Positions 11,385-22,730 of a DNA stretch of 64,000 nt are shown one piece after another; the stretch's first letter is position 1; every line of letters begins with the position of its first letter. The stretch is from positions 682,001 to 746,000 of the forward strand of contig NW_026252087.1 in the NCBI RefSeq assembly GCF_025399195.1, read 5' to 3'. The stretch comes from Umbelopsis ramanniana AG. Its lineage: Eukaryota > Mucoromycota > Umbelopsidomycetes > Umbelopsidales > Umbelopsidaceae. Position numbers and translations under genes: made by a program. The notes under the pieces are model-generated. The model made no database searches. It saw only the letters and a program-made list of their open reading frames with translations, and was not told the DNA's origin.

Positions 11385-13769
11385 TTACAGCACAGGATGT
11401 TCATCAATAAACATGAACTTGTTCATTTTCCTTGGATTGAAATACCTGAAGCGAGGTTGGTTTTTGCTACCGGCAGAATGACTAGTAGAATTTCGAGCAA
11501 AATTGCTTTGAGGAGTCTTGTCTTGGATATAGGGTTGGGAAGGACCAAAATTATTGTGAAACTGGATGGGAATGGCAGGCTTTGCCGTCGAGACCACAGG
11601 TTCTGCAAGGGTTGATTTTTTGGAGGCGGTGTTTCCGACAGGGAACGAGAGGACACTCAACATGGTGGAGGGAGAAGAGCTTGTGCGGCGCTTGGGAACG
11701 GTGTTCAAGGTAGGTTCTCGGTCTTCATCCTTGACGGGAACAAGGTCGTCTGAAGTAGACAGCTTACGAAGACAACCAGGTTTGAGATTGGCAGTGAAGT
11801 AAGTAGCAGGGTTGTTGATCATCTTTTCGTCGGTTTGGCCAGGGGGTAGTTTGAATTTTTGAATTTCAATATCGAGCCAGTCAGAGACTTGAGTCCAATT
11901 CATACTCTTGGTTTGCCACTCTCTTGTCCCCTTGAGAATATGCAATGCACGATAAAGGCCAGTTTCAAGGTCTGACTTGCGAACACCATTCAAAATGGTG
12001 CGTTTGTCTACTTGTGATCGGACGGTGTTGTAGATTTGAAGGGATAAGGAGACGACTTCTGAGGCTCTCCACAGTTCATCCCGATCGAAACCACAGTGAC
12101 CCAATGGTAGTTTCTGGCAGGTGTTAAGGAGCTTGAGCTGTGAGATGGCGGTCTTCAAGCACTTGTTGAGAGCAAGAAGAGAAGATTTGCTAGGGGTAGG
12201 GTCATTGAGGTCGGGAATGAAGAGTTTTTGAAGGATGATCATGGTGGCGTTGTATTCGAGGTGGAGGCGAAGGCAACCTAGGAACATATCTTCTGAGCCG
12301 TACTCAAAACCCGAGTCAAGTTGGAAATACGAGGGCAATTCGGCACGCCATGCCTCAAGACGAGACTCAAACCCATTGAGCTGTTCAGCTGACATGATGG
12401 TCTCCGGGTCGGATTCGTAAAAGAACTCGACAACATCGGCTTGAATACGCCAGATGCGTATGCATTGAACTTCCACCAACAGGCCAATTTCAGTCTCGTC
12501 AATGTCTTCTTCATATAACGTGGGCAAGGCTATTTCACCCGTGAAGGGAAGGGGTGGGGCATTTTTCGGACTGCCACCGGTATGGTGATAGAGGTCAATG
12601 GTCCAGGCGTACCACCATAATCGCGCATCCATTTCTTTTTCATAGGAGCATTCTTCCACGTCGGTTTTGGCCATGCGAGGGTATATTTTCAGCTGATGCA
12701 AAGCAGACATGGCCATGCCAGTGTACAGATTGATTTGGCAGCTTTCGGCGGTGGTGGAGAGAAACAGCAAGGAAATCACGGTGTATCGATCCGGGACATC
12801 AAAGGATTGAGCCAAAGCCACACGTGCTTTGTTGAAGAAATAATTCTCTTGTTCCTGAATCTTTCGTTGATCGCAGGCCAACGTGGCCATCTCAGGAGAA
12901 GTGGCGTGGTGCGTGACAGTATGCTTGTACGTGGTGGAGCAGATGGCATTCACCAGAAGGCTATCCATTGGGTTTTCAAAGCTATCGTAATACGTCTTGA
13001 ATTCTTCTTTGGTCAAGATATGCGGATATCGTACCCAGCAGTCAAAGTAGGTTTGTATACATGCGTCGATGATCTGTTTACGGCTCATCTGGGATTTGTG
13101 CGATGGTTGGCAAATTTTTTGACCGGCCGACCACGCTCGCTCGAATAAATTGGCTGGCCGAGTTTGAATGTTTTTATTTCGACAAATGATGGAAGTCGTG
13201 TGGTCGGTTGGCGTGGTGGGTGCATCGGTTTGAGACGACAATTGGGGTATGGAGTTCATTAATGCTCTTAGTTCACTGACATTGCCGACTTTGGCTTCCA
13301 TCTTGATGCCTTGTTCAGTGTACGCGATGCTAAACTTGGAGAGAGCATCACATAGGATATTTTGAGTGGTAGGGGTCTCGGGTGGTGAGTTAGGCGTCCC
13401 TGGTCCTTCAAACTCAAAGCTAAATGTCGTGATATCGTCGGAAGACGTGATGGAGTGAGACTCGTGAGAATCAAATTGTTCACCAAAGCAGCTAGTGATA
13501 TCGATAGGCATTAGAATATCGTTGTCCAAAGACAATGGGCTGGAGGCCATGTCATCATCGGTGGTGGTAGCAGCCAATTTATCAAAGGGAGAGTGGACCA
13601 TTCGTCGTTGATCGGTCAAATAGTCGAGAAATAGATTACGATCGTGAGACTTTATCGTATTATGAAGCAGATTTTCGTGTAAATCAAACATGTTGGGATG
13701 CTCCAAAGCTGATTGAGGAGCATGAAACCGTGAGCGTTTCAGCATTGGCTGTACCGTGGCAAAGGGCAT
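11385..13769 (-). CDS. Fungal-specific transcription factor domain protein without zinc cluster
   Basis: A single exon of 794 residues. The frame is open to 13964, but I chose the ATG at 13769 (MPFATVQPMLKRSRFH) because the extra 65 residues look like untranslated sequence. The middle (about 240-600) fits the fungal-specific transcription factor middle homology region: helices around CIQTYFDCWVRYPHIL, then LLFLSTTAESCQINLYTGMA, then DARLWWYAWTIDLY. Regulators of this type normally start with a Zn2Cys6 cluster. None is visible here or in the 550 bases upstream, and the N-terminus is instead acidic and Ser/Thr-rich. It may act as a cofactor, or bind DNA another way. The tail is basic and proline/serine-rich. 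Domain call fairly sure; targets unknown. Confidence 0.82.
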   Translation of the reverse strand: MPFATVQPMLKRSRFHAPQSALEHPNMFDLHENLLHNTIKSHDRNLFLDYLTDQRRMVHSPFDKLAATTTDDDMASSPLSLDNDILMPIDITSCFGEQFDSHESHSITSSDDITTFSFEFEGPGTPNSPPETPTTQNILCDALSKFSIAYTEQGIKMEAKVGNVSELRALMNSIPQLSSQTDAPTTPTDHTTSIICRNKNIQTRPANLFERAWSAGQKICQPSHKSQMSRKQIIDACIQTYFDCWVRYPHILTKEEFKTYYDSFENPMDSLLVNAICSTTYKHTVTHHATSPEMATLACDQRKIQEQENYFFNKARVALAQSFDVPDRYTVISLLFLSTTAESCQINLYTGMAMSALHQLKIYPRMAKTDVEECSYEKEMDARLWWYAWTIDLYHHTGGSPKNAPPLPFTGEIALPTLYEEDIDETEIGLLVEVQCIRIWRIQADVVEFFYESDPETIMSAEQLNGFESRLEAWRAELPSYFQLDSGFEYGSEDMFLGCLRLHLEYNATMIILQKLFIPDLNDPTPSKSSLLALNKCLKTAISQLKLLNTCQKLPLGHCGFDRDELWRASEVVSLSLQIYNTVRSQVDKRTILNGVRKSDLETGLYRALHILKGTREWQTKSMNWTQVSDWLDIEIQKFKLPPGQTDEKMINNPATYFTANLKPGCLRKLSTSDDLVPVKDEDREPTLNTVPKRRTSSSPSTMLSVLSFPVGNTASKKSTLAEPVVSTAKPAIPIQFHNNFGPSQPYIQDKTPQSNFARNSTSHSAGSKNQPRFRYFNPRKMNKFMFIDEHPVL

Positions 13770-14320
13770 GGTGTGTGAGGTATCAGGAAAAAAAAACAGG
13801 GCCAAGGTGTGAGAGAAAGAAAGAAAGAACAAGATGCAAACTCCACGGAGGGAATGATTTTCTAAATACGAGTATTCTTTATCATGTGTCTCGACTTTAA
13901 AGCCTGACGAATCATAGCATCGGGAGCACAGACATATTGTAGCATTCCGCTCGCTTGGCTGCACTTTCTATCAGCAATCTGCAAGGTCGTATGACCCCAA
14001 GGAATTGTTGTAACAAGTTTTTTATTGGAACACATTCCGTGGTGGTGATATGGTACAAGTGTCGATCTTTTTTTGGGGGGGCGATTGTGAGTTACCATGT
14101 CATCCTGGAGCATCTCGTCTCCATTCAAGTCGTCTGTCTTTCGGAACAGCGGCCAGACCTGCTGCTACTAGGATCATTTTAGTTTTTTTTTCAGACCGAA
14201 CGGGCTTGAACTGGGTTATTTCCAATCGGTTAATAAATCAAAAGGATTGCCAATTTGATCAAAAAAGGGTTGAATTGCTAAATTGGGACTTCTTTGAAAA
14301 TTTCCTCCTCCATCTGAGTT
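13770..14320. other. Intergenic region upstream of the zinc-cluster-less regulator
   Basis: About 550 bases between the end of the ZNFX1-like gene and the regulator start. I searched it for an upstream exon with a CxxC zinc cluster and found none. It probably holds promoter and 5' untranslated sequence, with polypyrimidine runs near 13800. Confidence 0.6.
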
Positions 14321-17300
14321 TTACCACGAAGAAGGTAGGCATTTGTTGCATTTGGCGGGTGTCGTGTCACCGCAGGCTATCTCCATCTCGTGTCCGCAAT
14401 TCATACGCACTCGCACGAAAGATAGGCATTTTCCACATGGTTCACGGCATTGACGTAGGCAGGCATGGCCACACGTTGGGTGCGTCAAGAGACAGGGTTG
14501 GCGACACACGACGTTGTCCTCATGCGGATAAACATGGCATTTGGCGGGGCACTTGAAATTTGATAAAGTCGAATAGGTTAAGCCGATAGTTAGATAGAAA
14601 AACGAATCCAAAAATTAAATTAGTTTAAGGTTAGATAGACGCTATCACGCAACCCCCCCCCACTTACCTTATGTCCGCAAGGCAGGATGATTTCGCAGGG
14701 TTGCCCACATCCACCTTCTTCAACATCTTTAAAATCAACAGGATATCGAACCGATGTCACTCGATCCGGGTGTTGCTGACAGCGTAGCATCAACTGCTCG
14801 CCGATACAGTCTGGGTGTTGATCTTCCAGATTCCCGATGATTTCGTTCCACAGTTCACTTCGTTGACACAGCATAGCTCCGTTCCCTATAATGTACATTC
14901 CCTAAGCAAGACAAAATGTCGGTGAGCTCATTGGAGGATGGCCATAAAAACGCAAATAAGGCAATAAAAGCAAAAGAGCCCGCCCCATTTACCTTCTTCG
15001 CCCGGGACAATGCGACACAGACTCGGTTGACGACTTTAAGAAATCCAATGGCTCCCATGCTGTTACTTCGCACCAGACTTAGAATTACCACCTCACTTTC
15101 TTCGCCTTGAAATCCATCGACACTGCTGATTCGAACAAGGTTGGTATCTTCTCCCATTCGCCGCTCCTTGCGAAGACATTCCCTCAATTTACGTAGCTGA
15201 CCAGAGTACATGGTAAGGATGGTGATCATATCGGGTGGAATGCCTTGCATAATCAAATACGATGTCAGCAGTACCGCCATCTGAGCCTCATGTTCATTAT
15301 ATTTTGAGGCAGACTCCGAGATATGAGACTCTGGCTCATTATGAATTAAGAAGAACAAGTTTTGCATCATGCCAGGAATGGATCGATAGGTATGTACATA
15401 AGGGTGATCCATCAACGGAGGGTTGCGGTAGATGGGGTTGACTAGACTTCGTATCTTGGGTGCCATGCGACGCTGATGGGATAGTCTGGTGAATGGCATA
15501 TCATTGACAATTAAGCGTTCGAATAGCGACACATTGAAATTGTGGTATTCACCCAGTGCATATACCGATGGATTAGGTCGGAGCTGTTGCTGATCTCTAA
15601 ATAAACATAATGTGTCAATGTTGCTTCTCCGCATTTATCTGGTTATCATATGCTTCTTACCCTATGAGAATGATATGCTGTGTAGATGAAGTGATGGAGC
15701 TGATAATGTGGGACTCCAACATCTCACCAGCTTCTTCAAAGATAATGACACGTGGTTTAACCGCTTCTAAAAGATGGTGGTATTTAGCTGCAGCGGTACT
15801 GGTCATACCGATAACGCGATTTCGCCTGCATATTTTGGCATCCGTTGCTGTCCGTATGGCTTTGAAATCTCGAGACAGAGCGCCATACTGTTTCGTGATA
15901 CTTCGAATGGTTCTCACAATTTCTCTGTTTCGCAAATCCATCCAAGCACGGTGCGCTTGGAGTCGAACTGCCATGGGCCATTCTCTAAGGTCATTGGACC
16001 CTCGGCACCACACACTCCAGTCGTCGCTCAGTTGCCATTTTGTTCTCCGCTGTTGGCCCACCGAATTGTCTTTCCAATCATAGTTGACAGCCCGACGTTC
16101 AGCAAGACTGTTGCTGGCACCTGGAGCATTGTTCACAGGGGAAGCCCCTTTGGTTGGATTGGATGGTTGAAACCAGTAAGTGCGGTTGAGGCCAATGCAG
16201 GGATCCTTTCTATTGCTACTGTTGCTTTCATCCTTGAAGTTCTGGATGTTTTCTCTGACTTCTTCTTCATCCATGGCATCTTCTTCATCAGCCTCTTTAT
16301 CAATCACCAGGCCCTTTTGTTGCTCCAAAAACTCTCCTTTGGCGATATCCAATTCTTCATAGCCAGGTAAAGCTTGCAATGGATGGACAGTACTGACCGC
16401 TCCACCAAGCCACAGTTCAACAGGGTTGGGAGGTTTCTTGTTCACGACAGGCTCCTTGTTGGCATGGCTGCCTTCTTGGTTATCTTTGCCACGGTTATTA
16501 GTGAAATTAGTTGGGATGTCAGAATTGATGACCCACTCGTCATCTAGGTCATCGTCTGGATGTTTCTTCCTCTCCTTGATCTGGTTAGGATCTGTCATCC
16601 GCCTTAAGCTATCGATTTGCTGCGGTGAAAGGAGTCGTGCCTTAGTGATAAAGTCTATGGAAACACATGGTTCCTCATACATTTCGAATAGCAGGTCATT
16701 AATTTTCTTTTGAAGTTCGTGTCTCTTGCGAAATATACGTGAAAGACCCATCTCTCTTTCTGCTTTTCGTAGCTCATACAGGGTGTGGTTGGTCAAGGCT
16801 TCTGATTTGCTTCGACCACCAACACGTACTATATTTTGATTGTGTTTGAGGATATGTTCCAAAAACTGATCAATGGCTGTCAGCGGAGACAAATGGATCG
16901 GTTAGCGATGAAATCTGGGTTAGAATCACAGAGTTATCGAGGATTGCTTACCATGATTTGTCTGACAGATACAGACAATAGGTCCAAGCGAAATGTCGTT
17001 TTCAAAGTTCTTCAATAGAATCAGAGTGGCAGCCAGACCGACATGTGTTTTACCAGTACCAGGTGGACCTATCATAAAGCATGAGTGAACAACTAAATCA
17101 ATGCTACTTTGAAAAATGTGCAAGACAATAAATACCTTGAACGATAGACACCTTTCGACTTAAGATCCGTTGTAAAGCTCGATATTGTGTTTCATCCAAG
17201 CCCATTTCCGGATAGGGTGGGAAGAGTTTTGTAATATCCACAGGAAACTTGGGTGGTTCTCCTTTCACAGTAGGGGGTTCGAGAGAAAGATCATAGAATC

Positions 17301-18756
17301 GTTTCAATTGAGCATACTTTGGAATTCCAATTTTCTTATCCAAATTGATGAGATGAGATGCAAGCGGCAAGGTCGAAACTGTCACATCCTGTAAGACAGT
17401 CATAATGTGTTTATAAGCTGTCCGTAAGAAGGTTAGAATTCAATTGAATTTTTTTTTTTCCAAAATGTTTTCAAATACCTTCAAAATAGCCACTAGTCGC
17501 TTCCAGCATCACATGAGGTGTACTGTTTCCATTCGGATCACCGTACCCCAAAGGATCAGCATCGTTGTCGTTTTCTACCGAGATGTCGAGAAGGAATTCG
17601 AATCGGTTTCTTCCTGTCAGCGGTTTGACTTCTCGATGAGATACGCAAGCGACTTTGATGTCCTTCTCAAAACCATCCTTGGACAACAAGACAAGTGTGC
17701 CGGGAATGAGTCGTTTGGAGGCTTCCCAATTCACCGAAACACCATAGGGTAAACGAAAGCTGATTCGATAAACAACTTGATGGAATCCAAACACAAGACT
17801 ATCCAGTTGAACATTTTCGTAAACACGAAAGTTCCGCTGAAGGGATTCGCATCTTTGCGCATAGGAAGCGGCTTCAGTTTGATCGGTTATAGTGGGAGGA
17901 TTGCAAATGGTTTTGTAACTGGTAATGGCCATTTGTAAAGGTATGAGACAATCATAGCGCAATAATTCAAATTGTGTATGCGCATATTGATCTACATTAT
18001 CGTATGGGCCAAAGACTCTCATGACGGGAACTCCAGGAATCTGACCGCGATCAGTGTTGTTACTACGTTCTTTGGAAGGCATTGTGTTGTGTTTAAGAAG
18101 ATGAACGGGAGGATTGAGGAGTTCTTCGCGGCTGGGAACAATGGGGTGGTCTCTAAACGCTTCATGATCAACTTCTACCTCAACAAAGTAGGGAGCATCG
18201 TTGGCCGTAACCTGTAGCTTGAAAGCTCGAGTATCGTGTGGAGTGGTATAGTGTACAAATGGATTATGTTTCTTGCTGCCCTTAACGCCTTTCTGTTGCC
18301 AATCAAGGTCTACCCATTCGCCGCCGTACGTAGCCTCGTCCGCCGCCGGCTTAGGTGAGCTTTGTGTTGCAAGGAAGATCTCTTCGCGGCCTTGAGTTAT
18401 GGTAATGCCAACTGGAGATTTCCAGTCGGTAACATTCAAGCTGTCGTTACTATTTGTAAAATCCCATTGCCGACTTGCCGATGTTGACGATCGCGGTGAA
18501 GGCTTTGGAATGTGCTGGTTAGGCGATGGCTTTTGTGTGCTGCCATTGACTTGCAATGAAGCTAAACTAAGATTCAGAACTTCGGGAGTACTATAGAAGG
18601 GATCGTTCAGTTAGATTCGCTGATTGAAAAAGGTGGACTTCCATTGTACTGAACAGCACGTCATGAGGAAACTCAACGGAAGTTTAAAGCTTTTTGGAAG
18701 GTATACTTGCTTCCAGCCGTTGGCAACATTTTCCTGGTTCCAATTGTGTTTGGCAT
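14321..18756 (-). CDS. ZNFX1/Hrr1/SAD-3-type SF1 RNA helicase with NFX1-type zinc fingers
   Basis: Eight exons: 18756-18707, 18590-17479, 17417-17136, 17068-16952, 16876-15661, 15596-14993, 14901-14668 and 14551-14321, giving 1281 residues. Motif I GPPGTGKT is at 482-489. Later come Walker B FEEAGE (the EEA form typical of ZNFX1), LIGDQQQLRP, VSSVDGFQGEESEVV and VNRVCVALSRAKKG. The C-terminus has several Cys/His units of NFX1 type (CPAKCH, CGHACLRQC, CGHEMEIACG) and ends soon after. Known relatives, Hrr1 in fission yeast and SAD-3 in Neurospora, work with RNA-dependent RNA polymerase in small-RNA silencing. The same role here is inferred. The first exon (MPNTIGTRKMLP) is the least certain part; it was picked because only that ATG gives the right phase at donor GTATAC, and a good branch point (TCTAAC) precedes the acceptor. 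Confidence 0.9.
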
Positions 18757-19798
18757 CTTTCGGTCTCCGGCTGGCCATGCCACAGGTGTTTGGGTAAAGG
18801 TGGAATGGGGGAAAGTGGAGAATTTCAAAGTTGGAACACTGGACGGTTCTTTTTGTATATCCCAGTCGAATAATGTCGCCTCACACCAAGAAAAATGAAA
18901 CTATGCAACGTCCGATACTGGGTGGTCACGGTGATGGTTGTTTTTACAGTATGCTGCTGCTTCAAGCTTTGGAGTATGATTAGTTGATTTGCTATGTTAT
19001 CGTAATCAGCGGTTGTCCATTCCCTCATGTAACCCAACACACCAGCGACCCCATTTTCGAACATGAGCCAAAGATAATTAGTTCAACCCACCTCATGTTT
19101 CACTAATCAAAAGATGTAAGCACTCTGTACAAAGACATGCATATGCATTGTTGAAAAATTACATCATTTATTATATTTTCGAGATTTGTAAAGGTAATAT
19201 GGGTTTCCTGCATAGGCACAGAAACCTCCCATCGCCTTCCACGAAGTTTCTAGATGTTTTCCAATTTGACAACAAACATTAAGAAATCAAGGTTCTCCAG
19301 GAACATTTAAAAAAACTTCCACGCATGTTACAGGATGGCACTTTCCTCTCTCTGAAGAAACAATGCAGGGCCTACCTGTTTATAGGTTTAGGGTGATCGA
19401 AGTACATAACGCAGCTATTTCATAACTACATAAGCTCGGAACAGCCGTCTGATGATGGCTTCACCAAAGCACCTCACACAGTATAATGCTGTATGCACCT
19501 CCTTCTTAGCCTGCGATATTTCATTATAGGTCTCTCGATTTGCAACAAGTAATAAAGCATGATTTATACAAGATTTTCAGATATGCACAATGTGGATGAT
19601 GAGAAGTTGAGCAAACCCTCGAGGCGACTACAAAATATACTATCAGTTTCAAGATAGCGCGAGTTACTAAAAATGAATGAAGAACAAATAATACAACGAA
19701 AAAAGAATATCACAGATTTTGGATGAAAAATAATGAAAGGTATGCGCATTACAATGTGGGGGATAGTGGAAATTCTTGTTCTTTAAAGTCCCAAACTT
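18757..19798. other. AT-rich intergenic region
   Basis: About 1 kb between the helicase start and the 3' end of the Zn2Cys6 regulator gene. It probably includes the helicase promoter and the 3' untranslated region of the regulator. I saw no coding region, RNA gene or repeat. Confidence 0.6.
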
Positions 19799-22730
19799 TT
19801 AAATAGCTCCAGATAAGAAATCGCGAGGTACTGCAAAGTCATAAAGACTAAAGGCAGGTTCCTGCTGAGGCTCTTGTTGTTGTTGTGCCTGTTGTTGTTG
19901 TTGTTGCTGAGTATGCTGGAGTTGCAGTTCAGGTTTGCTGTATCCTTGAAACGCGTTTGCCTGAGGAGTATTCATGGCAGAAAACGTGGATAGTGTAGGA
20001 GAGACAGGTGAATGAGGCCCTGAAGATGATGTTGGGGACGATGAGAGAGAGTTCAACGACTCAGGTCCAGGGCCGTTCCATAAAAAATTATGAAGCGCAT
20101 CAGGAGCAGTGGTGGTCGCCATAATAGGCATGGCGGTTGGTGGTAAAGACTTTTGAGCGTCCAACATATCGAAGAAACTGGAAGTGTCTTCCAATAATGC
20201 AGTCATACTTTGACTCATGGTGGTCACAGGAGCAGCAGTTGCCATCAACGTTTCCATGGTGGACGCTGCAGAGGATGACCAAGTTGGAGAAAAGGACGCC
20301 ATATTGGGTGTGCTAGGTGTACCTAACAAAGCTTCCAAATCCATCTCAGTGAACAACTGTTGCGCGTTGGGATCGGCAGGCCATCCTGAAGACGACACCA
20401 TGGTAGCTGCATCGGGAGAGGTAGGATCCACCATGACGTGCCCAAAGGCAATTTGGTGCAAAGGATCCACCGATAGCGGGTGTGAATAACGACGTGCTGC
20501 CATTTGCTTGAATTCTGGGTTGGCTTCCAAATGTACCGATGACCGCTTTGGTTGATGATTATTGGGTGGATCTTCCATGGGTCTCTTGATACTCAAGCGT
20601 CGATCACTAGCAGCATTGGAGACATGCCCAGGTTGTTCCTCGCCATCATTCTCTTCATCCAAGCTAACTTCGCATCTCTCCAAAAGTCTTGATACAAAGA
20701 TTTCAAGATTTTCTGAGGACATGAAGCTTCGGCTACATTCACCTAAAACACGCAAGCTTCGTCGCAAGTTGATTTTGGCGGCTACTGAATTTTGTGAGCT
20801 TCCTGCAAACAGAGCCTCCAAATGAACTGAGCAACCAGTGGTGACACTGAACACGAAAGTATTGAAGAGATAGGCGGTTTGATTGTATCGGATCATCTCT
20901 TCTCCGATATGCGTTATGCTTTTAGTGGCAGAGCTACAGATATTCAAACTCATTTGTTGAGAAGGATTCAACTGAGCAGAGAGAGATTGATTGGGGCGGT
21001 GCAACAAAATCTGAACGGTGTAGTAGAGCATATGGAATAGTCGGGATACGGGTGATGGCGGGGTGTCATCGCTTGGTTTCTCATACTGCATAAAGCGCGG
21101 AAGGTTAAGTAACCAGTGTGTCAGTGAAGCATCCATAGAAGCAAACACGGCTGCTGAACAAGGCCCGCGGCTGGTAGGCGAATAGAATTGACGATTAATG
21201 TCGCCGACTAAACGAGCTAACTTGATGGTTTGAGCAAAAGCCATCATTTGATTGGATTGATGATTATGAAGTGGTTCCTGTTCTGCATCCGTCTCAGAAT
21301 TTAAATTTTGAGTTCCAGCCCACAACTCATCATCTTCGCATATGGGTAGCTTGCAAGAGGTATAAGGCTCAATAATCTTGCACGGTAAAGCCAAAGTGGT
21401 GGCCACCCATCTATCATTGATGTACAAAGCCCAATACAAGCGCCGTCTCATTTCCATATCCATCTGGGAAGAGCTTTGCGAGTCGTTTTCTGTATCGTGC
21501 CAAATGTTGAGTTCGTTGATATAAGCCAATGCCAGATCTTGAAATTTCAGACACTTCCGTGGCTGACCTAATAGAAATGAGACCCAGCACAAAATGACCA
21601 ATGCCTAATAAGCGAGCGGGGGAACATGGGTTAGTCACTTTAAACTTTTTTTTTTTTTCCCTCCACTTTTTCCAACTAGTTTCAAAAGAGTATTTACCTG
21701 AAGTCGGGACATCGTCGCTTCTTCACTATTCTCCTCCAGTAAAACTCGACACCGGGTAATAAAGAAATCGGCGTTGACTGGCATGTCTGGTTTCGTAACA
21801 CGGCAGTACTGTGCTCCGGTAGCATACACCGCATTCAACAACAATGGATCGACCGATGAAGGTCCTTGCTTCATCTGATCTACAAAATGAGGCTTGCTCA
21901 ATACTGGAAATACTTGGTTGAAGTGCGTGAAATAGCTGTCCACCAAGGCATCTGATACTTCTGGAGCGAGCTGGTATTAAAAAAATAAGGAGTCAGGACA
22001 ACGCGGGAAAACGTAATTTCGGGGGAGGAAATCAGTCGATTTCTATCTCTGCTTCGAAACCAAAAATTGAACAGCAATCACTTACAATTTCACACTCCGA
22101 GGAAGATGGAGCATTACTCTGAGCCAGTTGATGAACACCGTTTTGCAGTAAATCAAAAAACGTGTTGACAGGCGAAGGAGCCAACGATGAAACCACCCCA
22201 TTTTCACCAAGCTTTCCCAAAACATTTGGGAATGGTATTATATCAGCTCCCGTGACCGGTGGTGATGGAGCGCTGATGCTATGGCGTTGTGGAAGGCGGT
22301 TGGGTGTAGCCATGTTATTACTGATAGATGCACGATGGATAAGTTTAGCGCTTTTCCATGCTGTTGAAAGGACAGATTAGTGTGAGACTACCTAGCCTAT
22401 ATTTGAAGGTTTCCTAGACTTACCAGGGTGGTTGTGGTCACCTGTGAGATGCCCTCGCCCAAGTAAAGATTCGATGCGATGTGCTCTGTTCTCAATAACC
22501 TCGACATAGCCCTTAGGAGGGCCGCGCTTTCTGGGAGGATCGGTGTACTCGCAACTGATGCCCATGCTGTTGCAACGAGAGCAGGCCGGCTGAACTCCAT
22601 CGCATTTGACCTTCTTCTTACGACATACGACGCATGCTAGGGTCACTTTAAATCGCTTTGGCTGATCAGCGTTGGCGTCCTGAGCTACGTCTTTTGCCTT
22701 TTTACTGGAAGTAGAGAGTTTCTTAGGCAT
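19799..22730 (-). CDS. Zn2Cys6 fungal transcription factor
   Basis: Four exons: 22730-22424, 22360-22086, 21970-21698 and 21604-19799, giving 886 residues. The N-terminus holds a perfect binuclear cluster with cysteines at 33, 36, 43, 50, 53 and 60 (spacing 2-6-6-2-6). A linker and short coiled-coil start follow (RGPPKGYVEVIENRAHRIES). A middle homology region runs from about 190 to 560 (MEMRRRLYWALYINDRW). The C-terminal third is Ser/Pro/Gln-rich and ends with a glutamine run coded at about 19876-19911, which looks like an activation domain. Proteins of this class bind CGG-containing sites and regulate metabolism; the target here cannot be told. Relatives with the RGPPKGY linker include regulators of sugar and cell-wall breakdown genes, but that is only a hint. 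The start is supported by a stop-containing upstream region. Confidence 0.93.

Noticed and set aside
13862-14128. Possible upstream exon with a zinc cluster for the regulator gene
   Set aside because: Cysteines are present but not in CxxC-x6-C spacing, and no splice sites join it in frame.
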